Below are positions 10,219-21,774 of a stretch of 64,000 bases of DNA, in pieces (positions within the stretch are counted from its first letter, which is position 1; each line of letters opens with the position of its first letter). This DNA is from Ursus arctos. Taxonomy: Eukaryota > Chordata > Mammalia > Carnivora > Ursidae. The stretch is from positions 99,300,128 to 99,364,127 of the forward strand of contig NC_079873.1 of NCBI RefSeq assembly GCF_023065955.2, written 5' to 3'. The notes under the pieces were generated by a model. That model was not told the origin of the DNA, did not search any database, and worked only from the letters and a program-made list of their open reading frames with translations. Position numbers and translations under genes: made by a program.

Positions 10219-13200
10219 ATGGCACTAAATTCATATCTTTCAAGAGTTACTCTCTTGAGTATTCAGGCTGAATGCTCCCCTCAAGAGAAACAGGGTGTCA
10301 GATTAGATAAAAAAGCAGTGCCCATCCATATGCTATCTACAAGAGATTCATTTTGAACCTGAGACACCTCCAGATTGAAAGTGAGGGGATGGAGAACCAC
10401 TTACCACACCAACAGACCTCAAAAGGAAGCTTAAGTAGCAAGTCTCGTATCAGACAAATTAGATTTTAAACCAAAAACTGTAATAAGAGATGTAGAGGGA
10501 CACTATATACTTAAAGGGTCTATCCAACAAGAAGATGTAACAATTGTAAATTTCTATGCCCTCAACATGGGAGCAGCCAACTACATAAACCAATTAATAA
10601 CCAAAATAAAGAAACATATGGATAATAATGTTAATAGTAGGAGACCTAAACACTCCACTCACAGCAATGGACAGATCATGTAAACAGAAGATCAACAAAG
10701 AAACAAGAGCTTTGAATCACACATTGGACCAGATGGACTTTGTAGATATATACGGAACATTCCATCCTAAAACAACAGAGTACATATTCTTCTTGAGGAC
10801 ACATGGAACTTTCTCCAGAATACACCACATACTGGGCCACAAAACAGGTCTCAGCTGATACCAAAAGATTGAGATTATCCCATGCATATTTCCAGACCAC
10901 AATATTGTGAAACTGGAACTGACTCACACTAAGAAATTTGGAAGGAACTCAAACACTTGGAAGTTAAAGACTATACTGCTAAAAAAATGTTTTGGTCAAT
11001 CAGGAAATTAAAGAAGAACTTAAGCAATTCAAGGAAACCAATGACAATGAAAACACAGCAGTCCAAAACCTATGGGATACTGGAAAGGCGGTTCTAAGAG
11101 GGAAATTCATAGCCATCTAAGCCTCTCTTTAAAAAGTAGAAAAATCCCAAATGCATAAGCTATCCTTACACCTAAAGGACCTGGAGAAAGAACAACAAAC
11201 AAAGCCTAAACACAGCAGGAGAAAAGAATTAATAAAGGTTAGAGCAGACATACATGAAATAGAAACCAAAAGAACTGTAGAACAGATCAACAAAACCAGG
11301 AGCTTGTTCTTTGAGAGAATTAATAACATTGATGAAAAACTGGCCAGACTTATCCAAAAGAAAAGGTAAAGGACCCAAATTAATAAAATCATGAACAAAA
11401 ACAAGATATTATGACTAACACCAAGGAAATAGAAACAATTATTAGAAATAATTACCAGCAACTATAGCCAACAACTTAAGCAATCTGGAAGAAATGGATG
11501 CCTACCTAGAAACTTGTAAATGACCAAGAACTGAAACAGGAAGAAACAGGGGAATTCTACCAAACATTTAAAGAAGAAATTGTACTTATTCTACTGAATC
11601 TGTTCCAAAAAATAGAAATAGAAGGACAACTTCCAAACTCATTCTATGAGGCCAGAATTACCTGGATCCCAAAACCAGACAAAGACCCTCATCAAAAAGG
11701 AGAATTACAGACCAATATCACTGATAAACATGGATGCTAAAATATTCAACAAGATTCTAGCCAATAGGATCCAACAGTACATTAAAGGGATTATTCACCA
11801 TGACCAGGTGGGATTTATTCCTGGAATGTAAGGGTGGTTCAATATTTGTAAATCAATCAATGTGATAAAGCACATTAATAAAAGAAAAGACAAGAATGAT
11901 TTGACCCTCTCAATCAATGAAGAAAAAGCATTTGACAAAATACATAATCTTTTCCTGATTAAAACTCTTCAAAGTATAAGGATAGAAGGAACATACCCCA
12001 ATTTCATAAAAGCCATGTATGAAAAGCCCATGGCAAATATCATTCTCAATAGTGAAAAACTGAGAGCTTTTCCCTTATGGTCAGGAACATGACAGGGATG
12101 CCCACTCTCACCACTATTGCTCAACATAGTACTAGAAGTCCCAGCTTCAGCAGTCAGACAACAAAAAGAAATAAAATGTATTCAGGTTGGCAAAGAAGAA
12201 GTCAAACTCTCTCTCTTCGCAGGTGACATGATTCTATATGTGGAAAACCCAAAAGCCTCCACCCCAAAATTGCTAGAACTCATACAGCAATTCAGTAATG
12301 TGGCAGGATACAAAACCAATACACAGAAATCAGTTGTATTTCTATACACTAACAATGTAACTGAAGAAATAGAAATTAAGGAATCAATTTGATTTACAAT
12401 AGCTCCAAAACCCATAAGACACTTAGGAATAAATCTAACCAAAGAGGTAAAGGATCTGTACTCTAGAAACTACAGAACACTTATGAAAGAAATCAAGGAA
12501 GACACAAAGAGATAGAAAAACATTCCACGCTCATGGATTGGAAGAATAAACATCATTACAGTATCTACGCTGCCCAGAGCAGTTTACATTTTCAATGCAA
12601 TCCCTATCAAAATACCATTGACATTTTTCACAGAGTTGGAGAAAAACAGTCCTAAAACGTGTAGGGAACCAGAAAAGACCCTGGATTGCCAGGGGAATGT
12701 TGAAAAAGAAAACCAAAGATGGGGGCATCACAATGCCTGACTTCAAGCTCTATTACACAGCTGTGGTCACCAAGACAGCATGGTATGGGCACTAAAACAG
12801 AAATGGACCAGAAATGGACCCTCAACTCTGTGGTCAACTAATCTTCCACAAAGCAGGAAAGAATATCCAATGGAAAAAAAGACAGTCTCTTCAACAAATG
12901 GTGTTGGGAAAATTGGACAACCAGAAGCATAAGAATGAACTGGACTACTTTCTTACCCCACACACAAAGATAAACTCAAAATGGATGAAAGTTCTCAATG
13001 TGAGACAAGAATCCATCAAAATCCTAGAGGAGAACATAGACAGTAACCACTTCGACACTGGACACAGCAACTTCTTTTAAGACATGTCTCTAAAGGCAAA
13101 GGAAAGAAAAGCAAAAATGAACATTTGGGACTTCATCAAGATAAAAAGCTTTTGCACAGCAAAGGAAACAGTCAACAAAACGAAGAGGCAATCCATCGAA

Positions 13201-13884
13201 TTGGAGAAGAAAATTACAAATGACATATCAGATAAAGGGCTGGTATCCAAGATCTATAAAAACTTCTCAAACTCAACACTCAAAAAACAAATCCAGTCAA
13301 GAAATGGACAGAAGACATGAACAGACACTTCTCCAAAGAAGACATACAACTGGCTAGCAGACACATGAAAAAATGTTCAACATCATTAGCCATCAGGGAA
13401 ATACAAATCAAAACCACAATGAGATACCACCTTACACCAGTTAGAATGGCAAAAATTAACAAGGCAGGAAACAAGTGTTAGTAAGGATGTGGAAAAAGGG
13501 GAACCCTCTTACACTGTTGGTGGGAATGCAAGCTGGTACAGCCACTCTGGAAAACAGAATGGAAGTTCCTCAAGAAGTTAATTGCACTACTGGGTATTTA
13601 CCCCAACGATACAAATGTAGTGAGAAGAAGGGTCACCTGCACCCCAATGTTCACAGCAGCAATGTTCACAGTAGCCTAACTGGGGAAGGAGCCGAGATGC
13701 CCTTCAACAGATGAATGATAAAGAAGATATGGTCTATATATACAATGGAATATTATTCAGCCATCAGAAAGGATGGACACCATTTGCATCGACATGGATG
13801 AAACTAAAGGTTATTATGCTAAGTGAAATAAGTCAAGCAGAGAAAGACAGGTATCATATGGTTTCACTCATATGTGAAACATAA
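10219..13884 (+). pseudogene. L1 ORF2 (endonuclease/reverse transcriptase), inactivated
   Basis: L1 ORF2p combines an APE-like endonuclease, a reverse transcriptase and a cysteine-rich C-terminus. The start is ATG at 10219 (MALNSYLSRVTLLS). Endonuclease remnants include VGDLNTPL (about 10634) and IHHILGHKT (about 10824). The reverse transcriptase is largely one frame over 11646-12392 ([40 protein letters not shown]) but is cut by stops at 11829-11831, 12090-12092 and 12390-12392. The catalytic FADD box reads FAGD: GGT at 12222-12224 replaces the first Asp codon. The C-terminus is recognisable ([15 protein letters not shown] is a shadow frame of the usual [11 protein letters not shown]) and the natural stop TAA is at 13882-13884. 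Frameshifts occur throughout. Confidence 0.9.
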
Positions 13885-14159
13885 AGAATAGCATGGAGGG
13901 CCAGAGGGGGAGGGAAGAAATCAGAGAGGGAGACAAACCATGAGAGACTCTGGACTCTGGGAAACAAACTGAGGGTTTCAGAGGGAAGGGGGTGGGCACA
14001 GGGGGTAACTAGGTGATGGGTATTAAGGAGGGCATGTGTTGTGATGAGCACTAGTGTTATACACAACTAATGAATCATTGAACACTACATCAAAAACTAA
14101 TGATGTACTATATGCTGGCTAACTGAACATAAAAAAAAGAAACTGTATAATTTTTTTAA
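13885..14159 (+). repeat. L1 3'UTR and A-rich tail
   Basis: This holds the usual carnivore L1 3' sequence (purine-rich 'gagggccagagggggagggaag', then 'gagactctggactctgggaaacaaactgagggt' and 'gggcatgtgttgtgatgagcac'). It ends with an A-rich tail interrupted by other bases before the right-hand duplication at 14160. Confidence 0.85.
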
Positions 14160-14178
14160 AAAAGACAATTTCACAGGA

Positions 14179-14488
14179 AAAAATGTAAAATCATATATAT
14201 AAATGAAAAAATCAACATATTTTATTTTGGTTGAGGGAGGCCTGGGTTGACAGCAGTCTCTGTACAGAAGACTTGGGGTTCAAGAACATTAACTGGTAAG
14301 GATAAATCAGTGCCTCTTTGGCTATACTAATAATATACAGTGTCCAGACTAAAGGGGGTTGGGCATCAGTCCACTCTCCTCTAAATGGACCTCTTTTGCA
14401 GTGGAGTGTTCAGTCATAGATACCATACTTCAGAAGGGACATTTGGCAAGAGTAGTGAATATGGGGAAGGGAACCTGGTTGTACCACT
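14179..14488. other. No recognised feature
   Basis: About 310 bases of unique sequence between the L1 and an LTR. No repeat or gene recognised. Confidence 0.4.
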
Positions 14489-14970
14489 TGTTATGGGTTG
14501 AATTGTGTGCCTTGCCTCCAGAAAAATATATGGTATATTGAAGTCCTAACCCCCCCATACATCAGAATGTGAACTTGTTTGGAAATAGGGTCTTAAAGAG
14601 GTAATCAAGTTAAAATGATGTCTTTAGGGTGGACCTTAATCCAATGTGACTGGTGTTCCTACAAAAAGGGAAATTTGAACACAGGCACACATAGAAGGAA
14701 GATGATGTGAAAAGACATATGGAGAATGTTTTGTGAACATGGAGGCAATACTAGAATTATGCTTCCAAAGCCAAGAGACTTCTGGGGCTCTACAGAAGCT
14801 GTAAAATTAAAGAGAGTAACCTTACTACAGATTTCAAGAAGAGCATCGCCCTGTTAATGCCTTGATTTCAAAAATCTAGCCTCCAGAACTGTGAGGCAAT
14901 ACATTTCTGCTCTCTTTTATAAATCACCTAGTTTATGGTTCTTTGTTCTGGCAGCCCTAGGAAACTAACA
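14489..14970 (+). repeat. MaLR-type (MLT1-like) solo LTR, nearly complete
   Basis: It starts TGTTATGGGTTGAATTGTGT and ends near GCAGCCCTAGGAAACTAACA, matching the 5'-TG...CA-3' layout. Internal blocks typical of MLT1 LTRs occur in order: 'gaagtcctaaccccc', 'gaatgtgaacttgtttggaaatagggtc', 'gtaatcaagttaaaatgatg', 'ccaatgtgactggtgttcc', 'gcctccagaactgtgaggcaatacatttctg'. No adjacent internal region and no clear 5-bp duplication were seen. Confidence 0.85.
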
Positions 14971-16070
14971 AACCAGTGAAGAATAATAGCTGGAGATCTG
15001 AGGGAAGAGTAGGTTAGTGGATAGAGGGGTTATAGTGGTTGCCATTCAGTGGTTTTAGTCAATGATTCTTAGTAGAAGTTCTGGCCCAGAAAAAGAAATT
15101 TACAACTTCAGAAAGAAAAGAAAAAAAGTAAAATCTTTAGTTTCCTGTGCTGAACGTTATTTTTGGCTCAAGGGTGCAAGAAGAGTAGAATTTAAGAACT
15201 GATTGCCAGTTACCACTGGGAGTTATTGATTTGCTTGGTTTGATTTTTAATCTTCACCTTTGTTTCTGTATACACTTTTTTTATTATATATCCTGTGTTG
15301 TGCCACTGACATGTTCATATTGATGTATATATACACCATAATAATTTTCTAAAATATGTATTACTTTTCCCCAAAGTTAAGTGTATTTATTTATTTTCTA
15401 CTTCTATATAAAAATTTTAAAAATTTATTCAACAGTTCTGGTTTAAGGGGACAAGGCTCAAACAAAGGATGCTCTGTACATAGCTGTAAACCTGTGGCAA
15501 CATTAAGCATATTCAGCAGTTCCACACATTTGAGTAGTTACAATTTGAGTCTGTTTAGCTCTGGCTGATGCATTTTTAAAAAATTTCCTAGGTGAATAAG
15601 GAATCCAAGGAAAAAGGTAGGCAGCCAGTCAGCAAGCCAGTGACATCCATGAAATATTTGTTCATCTTGGCAGTCATTCTGGCACTGTGTTTGTCTTCTG
15701 GGAATAGATGTCTGATTGACTGATATTGTTTTGGTGTGATCAATGAATGAAATGCCATTGGTAGCCACTAAGTCTTTAGTTCTTGACTAATTAATATACC
15801 CAAACAACCATTGATTCCTGTGAGAATACATAGTCTATGGACCTGGGGGTAGAGTGGGTAGAGATGAAGAAATTCAAGTGGTTTTCATAAAGAATACAAA
15901 CACTCCAGAATTTGAACGCACAAATAACTATTAGCCCACTTAAAATAGTTATCTTAGAAGGCTAATCTGGATACTCCATATTTTTTAAAATGCATACAGT
16001 TTTGGAGATTGTCAAGGTATGTCAAAAGTAAACAAATACTATGCAAAGCCATTCCAGTATATAAGCTAGT
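14971..16070. other. No recognised feature
   Basis: About 1.1 kb of AT-rich sequence. Open frames (70 codons at 15356-15568, 76 codons antisense at 15538-15768) show no known domain. No repeat family was recognised. Confidence 0.4.
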
Positions 16071-16860
16071 GTGAAAGGCTTGAGAGGTGCAAATTACCAA
16101 TTGTTTTGCCTCAATGCCTTTCTAGGCCCACCTGGAAACAAACTGAAAGACTTTTATAGAAATAGTCTCAAAGCCGTTCCGCTGGACAGAAAGTTGGGCC
16201 TCAACCATCACTACATCGCAACAGAGCATGCTGTACAACTTCCTCCCAACTCTCCAATGCTGAATACTGCCAACAAGGCTCAATCAGGACTTGGACATTA
16301 AGGCTTTGGTTCCACCCTGCCTCCAGGCCTCCCTGCCACCAGGTCTCCCCTTCCCCCAGCCGGGTTTCAATCTGAAATGAGGTTGGACCTGGGGCAGGAT
16401 CCACTTCACCACCCCTGAGGCCAGGAAACTCAATGGAGGTCTGCAAAGACCCCCCCACCCCCAGGTAGCAGAGTTCAGGAAGGTCTAAGGCAGGGGCACC
16501 ACAGCTATGGGTGCACAGAGGCCAGGGAAGGGGCACTCTCCAGTACAGTTTGGGTGGTGCAGGGCCAATCCTGGGCTTGGAAGAGGTGGCTTGAAAGTAC
16601 ACGGGCTGAATTTATGGTAAGGGTGAGGGGATGTGGATTGTAATAAGGGTAGAAGGGGAGGAGAGACCTGCAGAGTTTGGAGGAAAAGGAGGAGATGCTG
16701 GAGGAAGGGGAGGTCTGCCGGGGGCGGGGCTGGGGGGGAGTTGCAAGCTGCTTGGGGTAGGGAGGAGAAAGGTAAGGTGGATGTGCTGGAGGTGGGGCAG
16801 GAGCAAAGGAAAGAAAAAGCCTCTACAGTGATTTGTAGGCATTTCAGCGCCTGGTGAAGA
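16071..16860. other. Unidentified GC-rich island, possibly exon-like
   Basis: This stands out from AT-rich flanks. A pyrimidine-rich run ending in AG at about 16107-16124 (TGCCTCAATGCCTTTCTAG) resembles a splice acceptor, and the plus frame stays open from there to TAA at 16299-16301. A GTAAGG donor-like site lies at about 16617-16622. The antisense frame is open for 133 codons (16201-16602). From 16640 the plus strand becomes G-rich, with an Sp1-type GGGGCGGGGC at 16721-16730. I recognise no protein or repeat family. It could be a lone exon, a non-coding RNA exon, a regulatory element, or a very old retrocopy or repeat. Confidence 0.4.
16720..16738 (+). other. G-quadruplex-prone stretch
   Basis: GGGGG-C-GGGG-CT-GGGGGGG gives three close G-runs, the last long enough to supply two G-triplets, so a four-run G4 with very short loops is possible. 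It lies in the GC-rich island beside an Sp1-like box. Confidence 0.6.
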
Positions 16861-17029
16861 TGATCCTTTGGAATGTAGAAAGAAAATATTAGAATGTATA
16901 TTGAATTATAATCTTCTTAAAAATTTATATTTTTGTGGAGCTTTATGATGTACTTGATAATCAGTACACTAATATAGGCATATAATTTATAAATGAATAA
17001 AATGCATATGTTAGGGAATAAGTTCATTT
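16861..17029. other. AT-rich spacer
   Basis: AT-rich sequence with no recognised feature. Confidence 0.4.
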
Positions 17030-17165
17030 GTAAAATGTGGAAAATAGTAGCACCTAATTCATAAGACTGTGTTAAGATCAAATGAGTTAATACATTCCAC
17101 ACATTTATAAGAGTGTGTAGTAGACAATAAGTACTATGTAAGGATTAGCTATTATTATTTTTATA
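17030..17165 (+). repeat. MIR fragment (3' half)
   Basis: Plus-strand MIR blocks: 'aaatagtagcacctaattcataagactgtgttaagatcaaatgagttaatacat', then 'agtagacaataagtactatgtaaggattagctattattattttta'. A second short MIR tail-like piece occurs near 17225-17250. Confidence 0.75.
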
Positions 17166-18379
17166 GTGTTCAAATGTAGACAGTTTGGTGAGCAGCATTC
17201 TCAGGAATAAAAGAGGAGAGTGGTACTCAGTAAACATTAGCTATTATTATTGAAACAATCTCTAAACATTTTATATCCCAAATCCCATCAAAATGACAGC
17301 AGAAATATAAAATAAGAATAAATTAATAACAACACTGGAAAACAGTGAAGGTAGCATTAATAAACCAAAACCTCTGAGAGATGTCTACATATTATGAAGT
17401 AGATGGGACCAGGTTGACAGTGAAAACAAGGACAGAGAATTGCAACATAAAACATGTTGAAACAGAAACTGATGAAACATGAGCTTCACAGAAGAATCTG
17501 GACTAACCCCCAAATTAGAGACAGAACTGATTAGGCAGGAGGGCATCGATAGCTTATGGGGATGATCAAGGGGATAATTAGTTTAAAAGTGTTGGGGTGT
17601 GTGTGGGGGCGGCCCTTACTGACAGAATATGCCACAATAAGTACAGAAGCTCAGTTCACTACTAGTGAAAGAGTTAGTATCACAACTGCTAGGAAAATTC
17701 GTTCTATCTACTGAATGTGGTCAAATAAAACTCTTCATTTGTGAAAATGAGCTAAAAACCAAGATTCATCACACTTTTGTAAGAAAACAACAGAAATAAA
17801 AAGGGCACACATTGACCAGAGAAACCAATCTTAAGCAAACCAAGTCTAAATTATAAATAAATAAAACAGATGAGAATCTTTAGAACCAATTTCATATGTC
17901 CTTAAGGTCAAGAGGTATTGAATTCTAAAATGGGCTTCTATGATAATGAAATAAGCAGAAAACTCTAAATAATTATGGGAAATTAAAAACACAATAGCTG
18001 ATATTTTAAAAATCAGTAGGAGGGCTGAAATGGCAGAATTGACATACCTAACTACTAAATTTATGATCTAGAAGACTAAATCAAAGGCTTTTCCTGGAAT
18101 ATACTGCAAAAAACAATTATTATATGTTTTAAAAGAAAACTTCAGACATGACGTTTTCGAAACATGGAAAGTATATAGTATATCCTGAAACAAACAATCA
18201 AACAAAAAAAGAAGAAGAAGGAATGGGAAGAAGAAGAAAATGGAGATGAAGGAAAGGAATAAATCTGTTTACTTGAAAGACTTTCTTCTCTTGGCTTTTG
18301 AGAAAATACTGTTTCCTGCATTTCCACTTACTTTATTGGATACTCCTTTGTCTCACCCTCTACCTAACCTTTGGATATT
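17166..18379. other. No recognised feature except a purine-rich run
   Basis: About 1.2 kb of AT-rich unique sequence. A purine-rich, AAG-repeating stretch lies at about 18203-18252 (GAAGAAGAAGG and AAGAAGAAGAAAATGG). No gene or repeat family was recognised. Confidence 0.4.
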
Positions 18380-18800
18380 TTAGGGCTCAAACCTCAATCT
18401 TCTCCTCTATCTAAATTCATTCTTTAGATGACTTAATCCAGTTCCAAGTATTTAAACACCATATGTATGTGGATGATTTCTAGATTTATATCTCCACTTA
18501 TATTTCTTTCCTGGATTCACATATTTTATTGCCCACACAGCATGTGCACTTGAAGGCATGATGGGCATAGAATATTTCACATAGCCAAGCTAAATGTTTG
18601 CTTTTCCCATCCAAATACGCTCCTTTTGCAGTGTTCCTGAACTCAGTAAATGACTGAGTTCATTTATTCAGTTGATCAGACCTCAAAACTGAAGTCCTTA
18701 TTGACTCCTTTTTTGTCTTACCTCCCCCAAACCAAACTTTCTGCAAATCTAGTGGATTCAAAGCTTTAAAATTTACCCAGAACTGTGTGCTTTCCCTGCC
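18380..18800 (+). repeat. L2 fragment
   Basis: Diverged plus-strand L2. Features include 'tgtatgtggatgatttctagatttatatctcca' and 'ctgaagtccttattgactcctttt', followed by 'gcaaatctagtggattcaaagctttaaaatttacccagaa'. These correspond to the usual L2 blocks 'tgctgatgactcccaaatttatatctcc' and 'gtcatccttgattcctccct'. Confidence 0.65.
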
Positions 18801-19229
18801 ATTCAGCCGTTTTTTCAAGGAACCCTGGTTCCTTGCAGTGGGGAAATATAATTTAAGCACTAAGAGCTTGTTACTACATATACTCATTGCTATGGGTGTT
18901 TCATTGCTTTCAGACTTTTTCAGTGAACATAGCTAAGAAGTACCCCATTCTGTATTTGTATTTCCTTTATTCCACAGTGAGAACCCTGCCTCCCAAAAAG
19001 ATCAATATTTTCTCTATCCTAGAATATACACAGTTTTAGAATACTAAACTAATACGAGTTCTGAAAGCAAACATAATGAGAAAAGTTCAATATTTCTTTA
19101 TATTTTTTATATTCTTGCCAGAGTGCAGTCAGATTGCTATTTTAAATGTTATACAAATTAAGATTTTTTTCTCTATGTGCTTATGCTATTTATTTGATAT
19201 AATTTATAATCTAGTTAATTTTTTAAATT

Positions 19230-19430
19230 TTAGAGTCTGATTTATTCATCTTTTTAATTTAATTTTATTGTTTAAATCTTAAAAACATTTATATGGTACA
19301 AAAATCAAAGCTATATAAAAAGATATAATCAGAAAAGTTTCCCTTTCCATCCCTGCATCCTCCACCCTAATCCTATAGGTTATCATTTTCATTGGTTTCT
19401 GATTCATCCTTTTTTGTGTTTCTTTTTGAC
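19230..19430 (-). repeat. L1M 3'UTR-type fragment
   Basis: 'ttatatggtacaaaaatcaaagctatataaaaagatataatcagaaaagtttccctttccatcc' and 'ataggttatcattttcattggtttctgattcatcc' match the general pattern of an old L1M 3'UTR in antisense. Related pieces lie at about 31400-31690 and 42575-42760. Confidence 0.55.
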
Positions 19431-19439
19431 AAAAAGACC

Positions 19440-20805
19440 TTGAGACAGAAAGTAAGGATGAGCTAAAACACTAATGGGGTCATGTCAAACAGACACAGGA
19501 ACCAGCTTGAGGTGGCTCCCACTGAGCACATTTGCAATAATTTGGACATCAAAAAGAGTAATGATGACATTAAATTGAATTAAAAAAATAATGAATCCAT
19601 AACAAAAGTCATGAGGTTGGGAAGGAAAGACACAGACAGGAAATTTCTTTGATGAAGGATGACAGCTAAAAATATAGAAGGAATAACAGGATTAGATCAC
19701 CATTATGTAACCCCTTGTGTAATGTTAATTTGTGAAATAAAATCATTATTGGATGATAAAACTGTTCAGTGAAATGTTGTTAGTAAACAGGATATTTACA
19801 TGGTTCAAAAATATTACCTCATAGTGTACTTATTAATTATAAGGGGGGAAATTCCACTTTACAACAGAGAGAATTAGCAAACACTACTTTAACCAAGCAT
19901 TCATGTTTAGATTCTCCAGTTGTAAAATAGCCTGACATTTCTGTAGCCCCTGGTGTTATGCAGGGAGAAGCACACAATATCAACTATAAGGTGTTTTGCT
20001 GGAAATTTTTCGCCTAAACATAATTACATGTTAGATGAATCCAGAATGTAAGGTGTTATGTAGAACAATTGGCCTGAATTCTTTAAAATATTGAATGCCA
20101 GGGCACTTGGGTGGCTCAGTCAGTTAAGCATATGCCTTTGGCTCAGGTCATGATCTCAGGGTCCTGGGATTGAGCCCTGCATTGGGCTCTCTGCTCAGCG
20201 GGGAATCTGCTTCTCCCTCTCCCTCTGCCCTTCCCCCTTGTTCATGTGCAAGCTCTCTCTCCCTCTCAAATAAATAAATAAATAAAATCTTTAAAAAAAT
20301 AAAGTATTCAATGCCATGAGAAACAGAGGAAGTGGAGGGGCTTTGTTTGGATTGGAGGAGAACAAAGATACATTAGAATTGAATGCCATGTATGAAACTT
20401 GCACAGTTGCTGGATTGAAAAATATAAAAATGAAGACCTATAAAGTACATATTTTGACAATTGGGATAATTTGGGTAGGAACTCTATGCTGAATAATGAT
20501 TTTGAAGTAATATTGACTTTCATAGGTAAGGTAATACTGCTATAGTTGTATAGGGGATGGTTTTTGTTGTTAGGAGATGCCTGGTGAAATAGGTGTTTAG
20601 TGGTGAAGTGTCATGATGTCTGTAGCCTGTTTTTGGATGGTTTAGCAAAAAAGTAGTGTGTGTATGGGGTGAGGAGAGAAAGACAGCAAAATGTATGTCA
20701 AAATGTCACAGGTGCTGAATCTCAGTAAATAGTATATGGGTATTCATTATATAGTTCTTTCAATTATTTTGGGGGGTTGATCATTTCTAAGTAAATAAAT
20801 AAAAC
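19440..20805 (+). repeat. Ancient LINE 3' region (L1ME/HAL1-like), interrupted by a SINE
   Basis: The blocks 'ggtggctcccactgagcacatttgcaataatttgg', 'ggattagatcaccattatgtaaccccttgtgtaatgttaatttgtgaaataaaatc', 'ttggcctgaattctttaaaatattgaatgcca', 'aaagtacatattttgacaattgggataattt' and 'gtgaagtgtcatgatgtctgtagcctg' occur in an order I know from a common ancient mammalian LINE 3' end. The family name is uncertain. It is split by the SINE at 20101-20300, and the LINE text continues directly across the insertion. Confidence 0.55.
20086..20315 (+). mobile_element. SINEC, plus strand
   Basis: The head GGGCACTTGGGTGGCTCAGT starts at about 20101 and the tail (AAATAAATAAATAAATAAAATCTTT) ends at about 20300. 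Flanks AAAATATTGAATGCCA (to 20100) and AAAGTATTCAATGCCA (20301-20316) are an imperfect target-site duplication. Confidence 0.92.
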
Positions 20806-20824
20806 AATATATCCAGAATCCAAC

Positions 20825-21020
20825 AATTCTCACTGTCTTCACTTTTGGCATTTAATCCAAGCCACTGTCATTCAGAATGTAGATTATTGTAATAGCCTCC
20901 TAACTGGTACCTCTGCTTCTACTTGAAGTTCTCCACACATCTGTCAGAGTAGTCCAGTTAAAATGTAAGTCACATAATGTCAGTTCTCTGCTCAAGGCCC
21001 TCCAGTTGGCTTTCTAGAGA
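20825..21020 (+). repeat. L2 fragment
   Basis: Good L2 blocks: 'ccaagccactgtcattcagaatgtagattattgtaatagcctcctaactgg', 'cagagtagtccagttaaaatgtaagtcacataatgtcagttctctgctcaaggccctccag'. Plus strand, coding-derived region of L2. Confidence 0.8.
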
Positions 21021-21139
21021 TGCAAGTCAGAGTCATTTTAATGCACCTTCTAGTACTTTTTAAATTTATTTATATTTTTCATGATATTCCTTGAGAGAGA
21101 TGAAAATTGGGAAGATATCAGATATTACTTTGGCTTGCT

Positions 21140-21140
<1 letters not shown>

Positions 21141-21184
<44 letters not shown>
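21141..21184 (+). repeat. (GT)22 microsatellite
   Basis: An uninterrupted dinucleotide run of 44 bases. A pure run of this length is usually length-polymorphic and can adopt Z-DNA. Confidence 0.98.
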
Positions 21185-21186
<2 letters not shown>

Positions 21187-21774
21187 ATATACTGATGATG
21201 CAGAGATGAGCTATGTAAATCCCCAACTTTTTAAATAACATTCACAGTAATTTCAGCACAATTTTGGGGAAGATAGTGAAGGTGTGGGAGCAACCCCATA
21301 AATCTCCAGAATGACAAGAGACAATCATGTTAATGCTGACTTCCAAATGGCCAGCCAACTTGTTAGATTTAAGTAATCCTCACTGAGGATTATAGGTTAT
21401 AGAAGTGATTATAAAAGCAGAGATAAACTAATTAACAACATGCTTACTCTCTCCTTAAATCTTGCTTCAAGCACAACAGTTCATTTCCACTTTCAAACTT
21501 TTCAAGCAATCATGAGTAGGAATAAGAATAGGATGAATTGTGGTAAACTATTATTTAAAGGATGGAGGCTCTTAGAAGTTATTCCCTCTCTCTCCTCCCC
21601 AAGGCCCAGTTTACTTTAGGTACTTTCTACCAATTTGCCCTTTATTTAGCTTCAGACCTATTACATAGCTATTATATAAACTTTCCTCTGAGTTAAAATT
21701 CATTTCTGCAACCAGGGTAGGCCACACAGAATTTTCTAGCTAATAAACATTGCTCATCATTTTCTTTCCCATTA
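21185..21774. other. No recognised feature
   Basis: About 590 bases of unique sequence without a credible gene or repeat. Confidence 0.4.

Larger units (their letters stand above)
7339..14178 (+). mobile_element. Full-length LINE-1 with 19-bp target-site duplications
   Basis: A perfect 19-bp duplication, AAAAGACAATTTCACAGGA, occurs at 7339-7357 and 14160-14178 and brackets an element of about 6.8 kb (7358-14159) that includes a SINE of about 190 bp. The left end begins GAAGGCAAGATGCCATAGTA, a decayed form of the usual L1 5' start (ggcaagatggcggagtagg). In order it holds a 5'UTR (7358-9251), a broken ORF1 (9252-10139), a broken ORF2 (10219-13884), a 3'UTR and an A-rich end. It is full length but dead. 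The perfect duplication suggests an intermediate age despite many inactivating changes. Confidence 0.95.

Noticed and set aside
9192..12392. Multiple open frames with reverse transcriptase and RNA-binding similarity as possible genes
   Set aside because: All are fragments of the dead L1 ORF1 and ORF2 within one element bounded by target-site duplications.
7339..14178. Active L1 source element
   Set aside because: Lost ORF1 start codon, in-frame stops, frameshifts and a changed reverse transcriptase catalytic box rule out autonomous activity.
6265..14970. A provirus between the two MaLR-type LTRs
   Set aside because: The LTRs are of different subtypes and no retroviral internal sequence lies between them; the interval is filled by L1 and unique DNA.
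16201..16602. 133-codon antisense frame in the GC-rich island
   Set aside because: GC-rich DNA gives long chance frames. The translation shows no recognisable domain and no clear splice context; kept only as part of the island's description.
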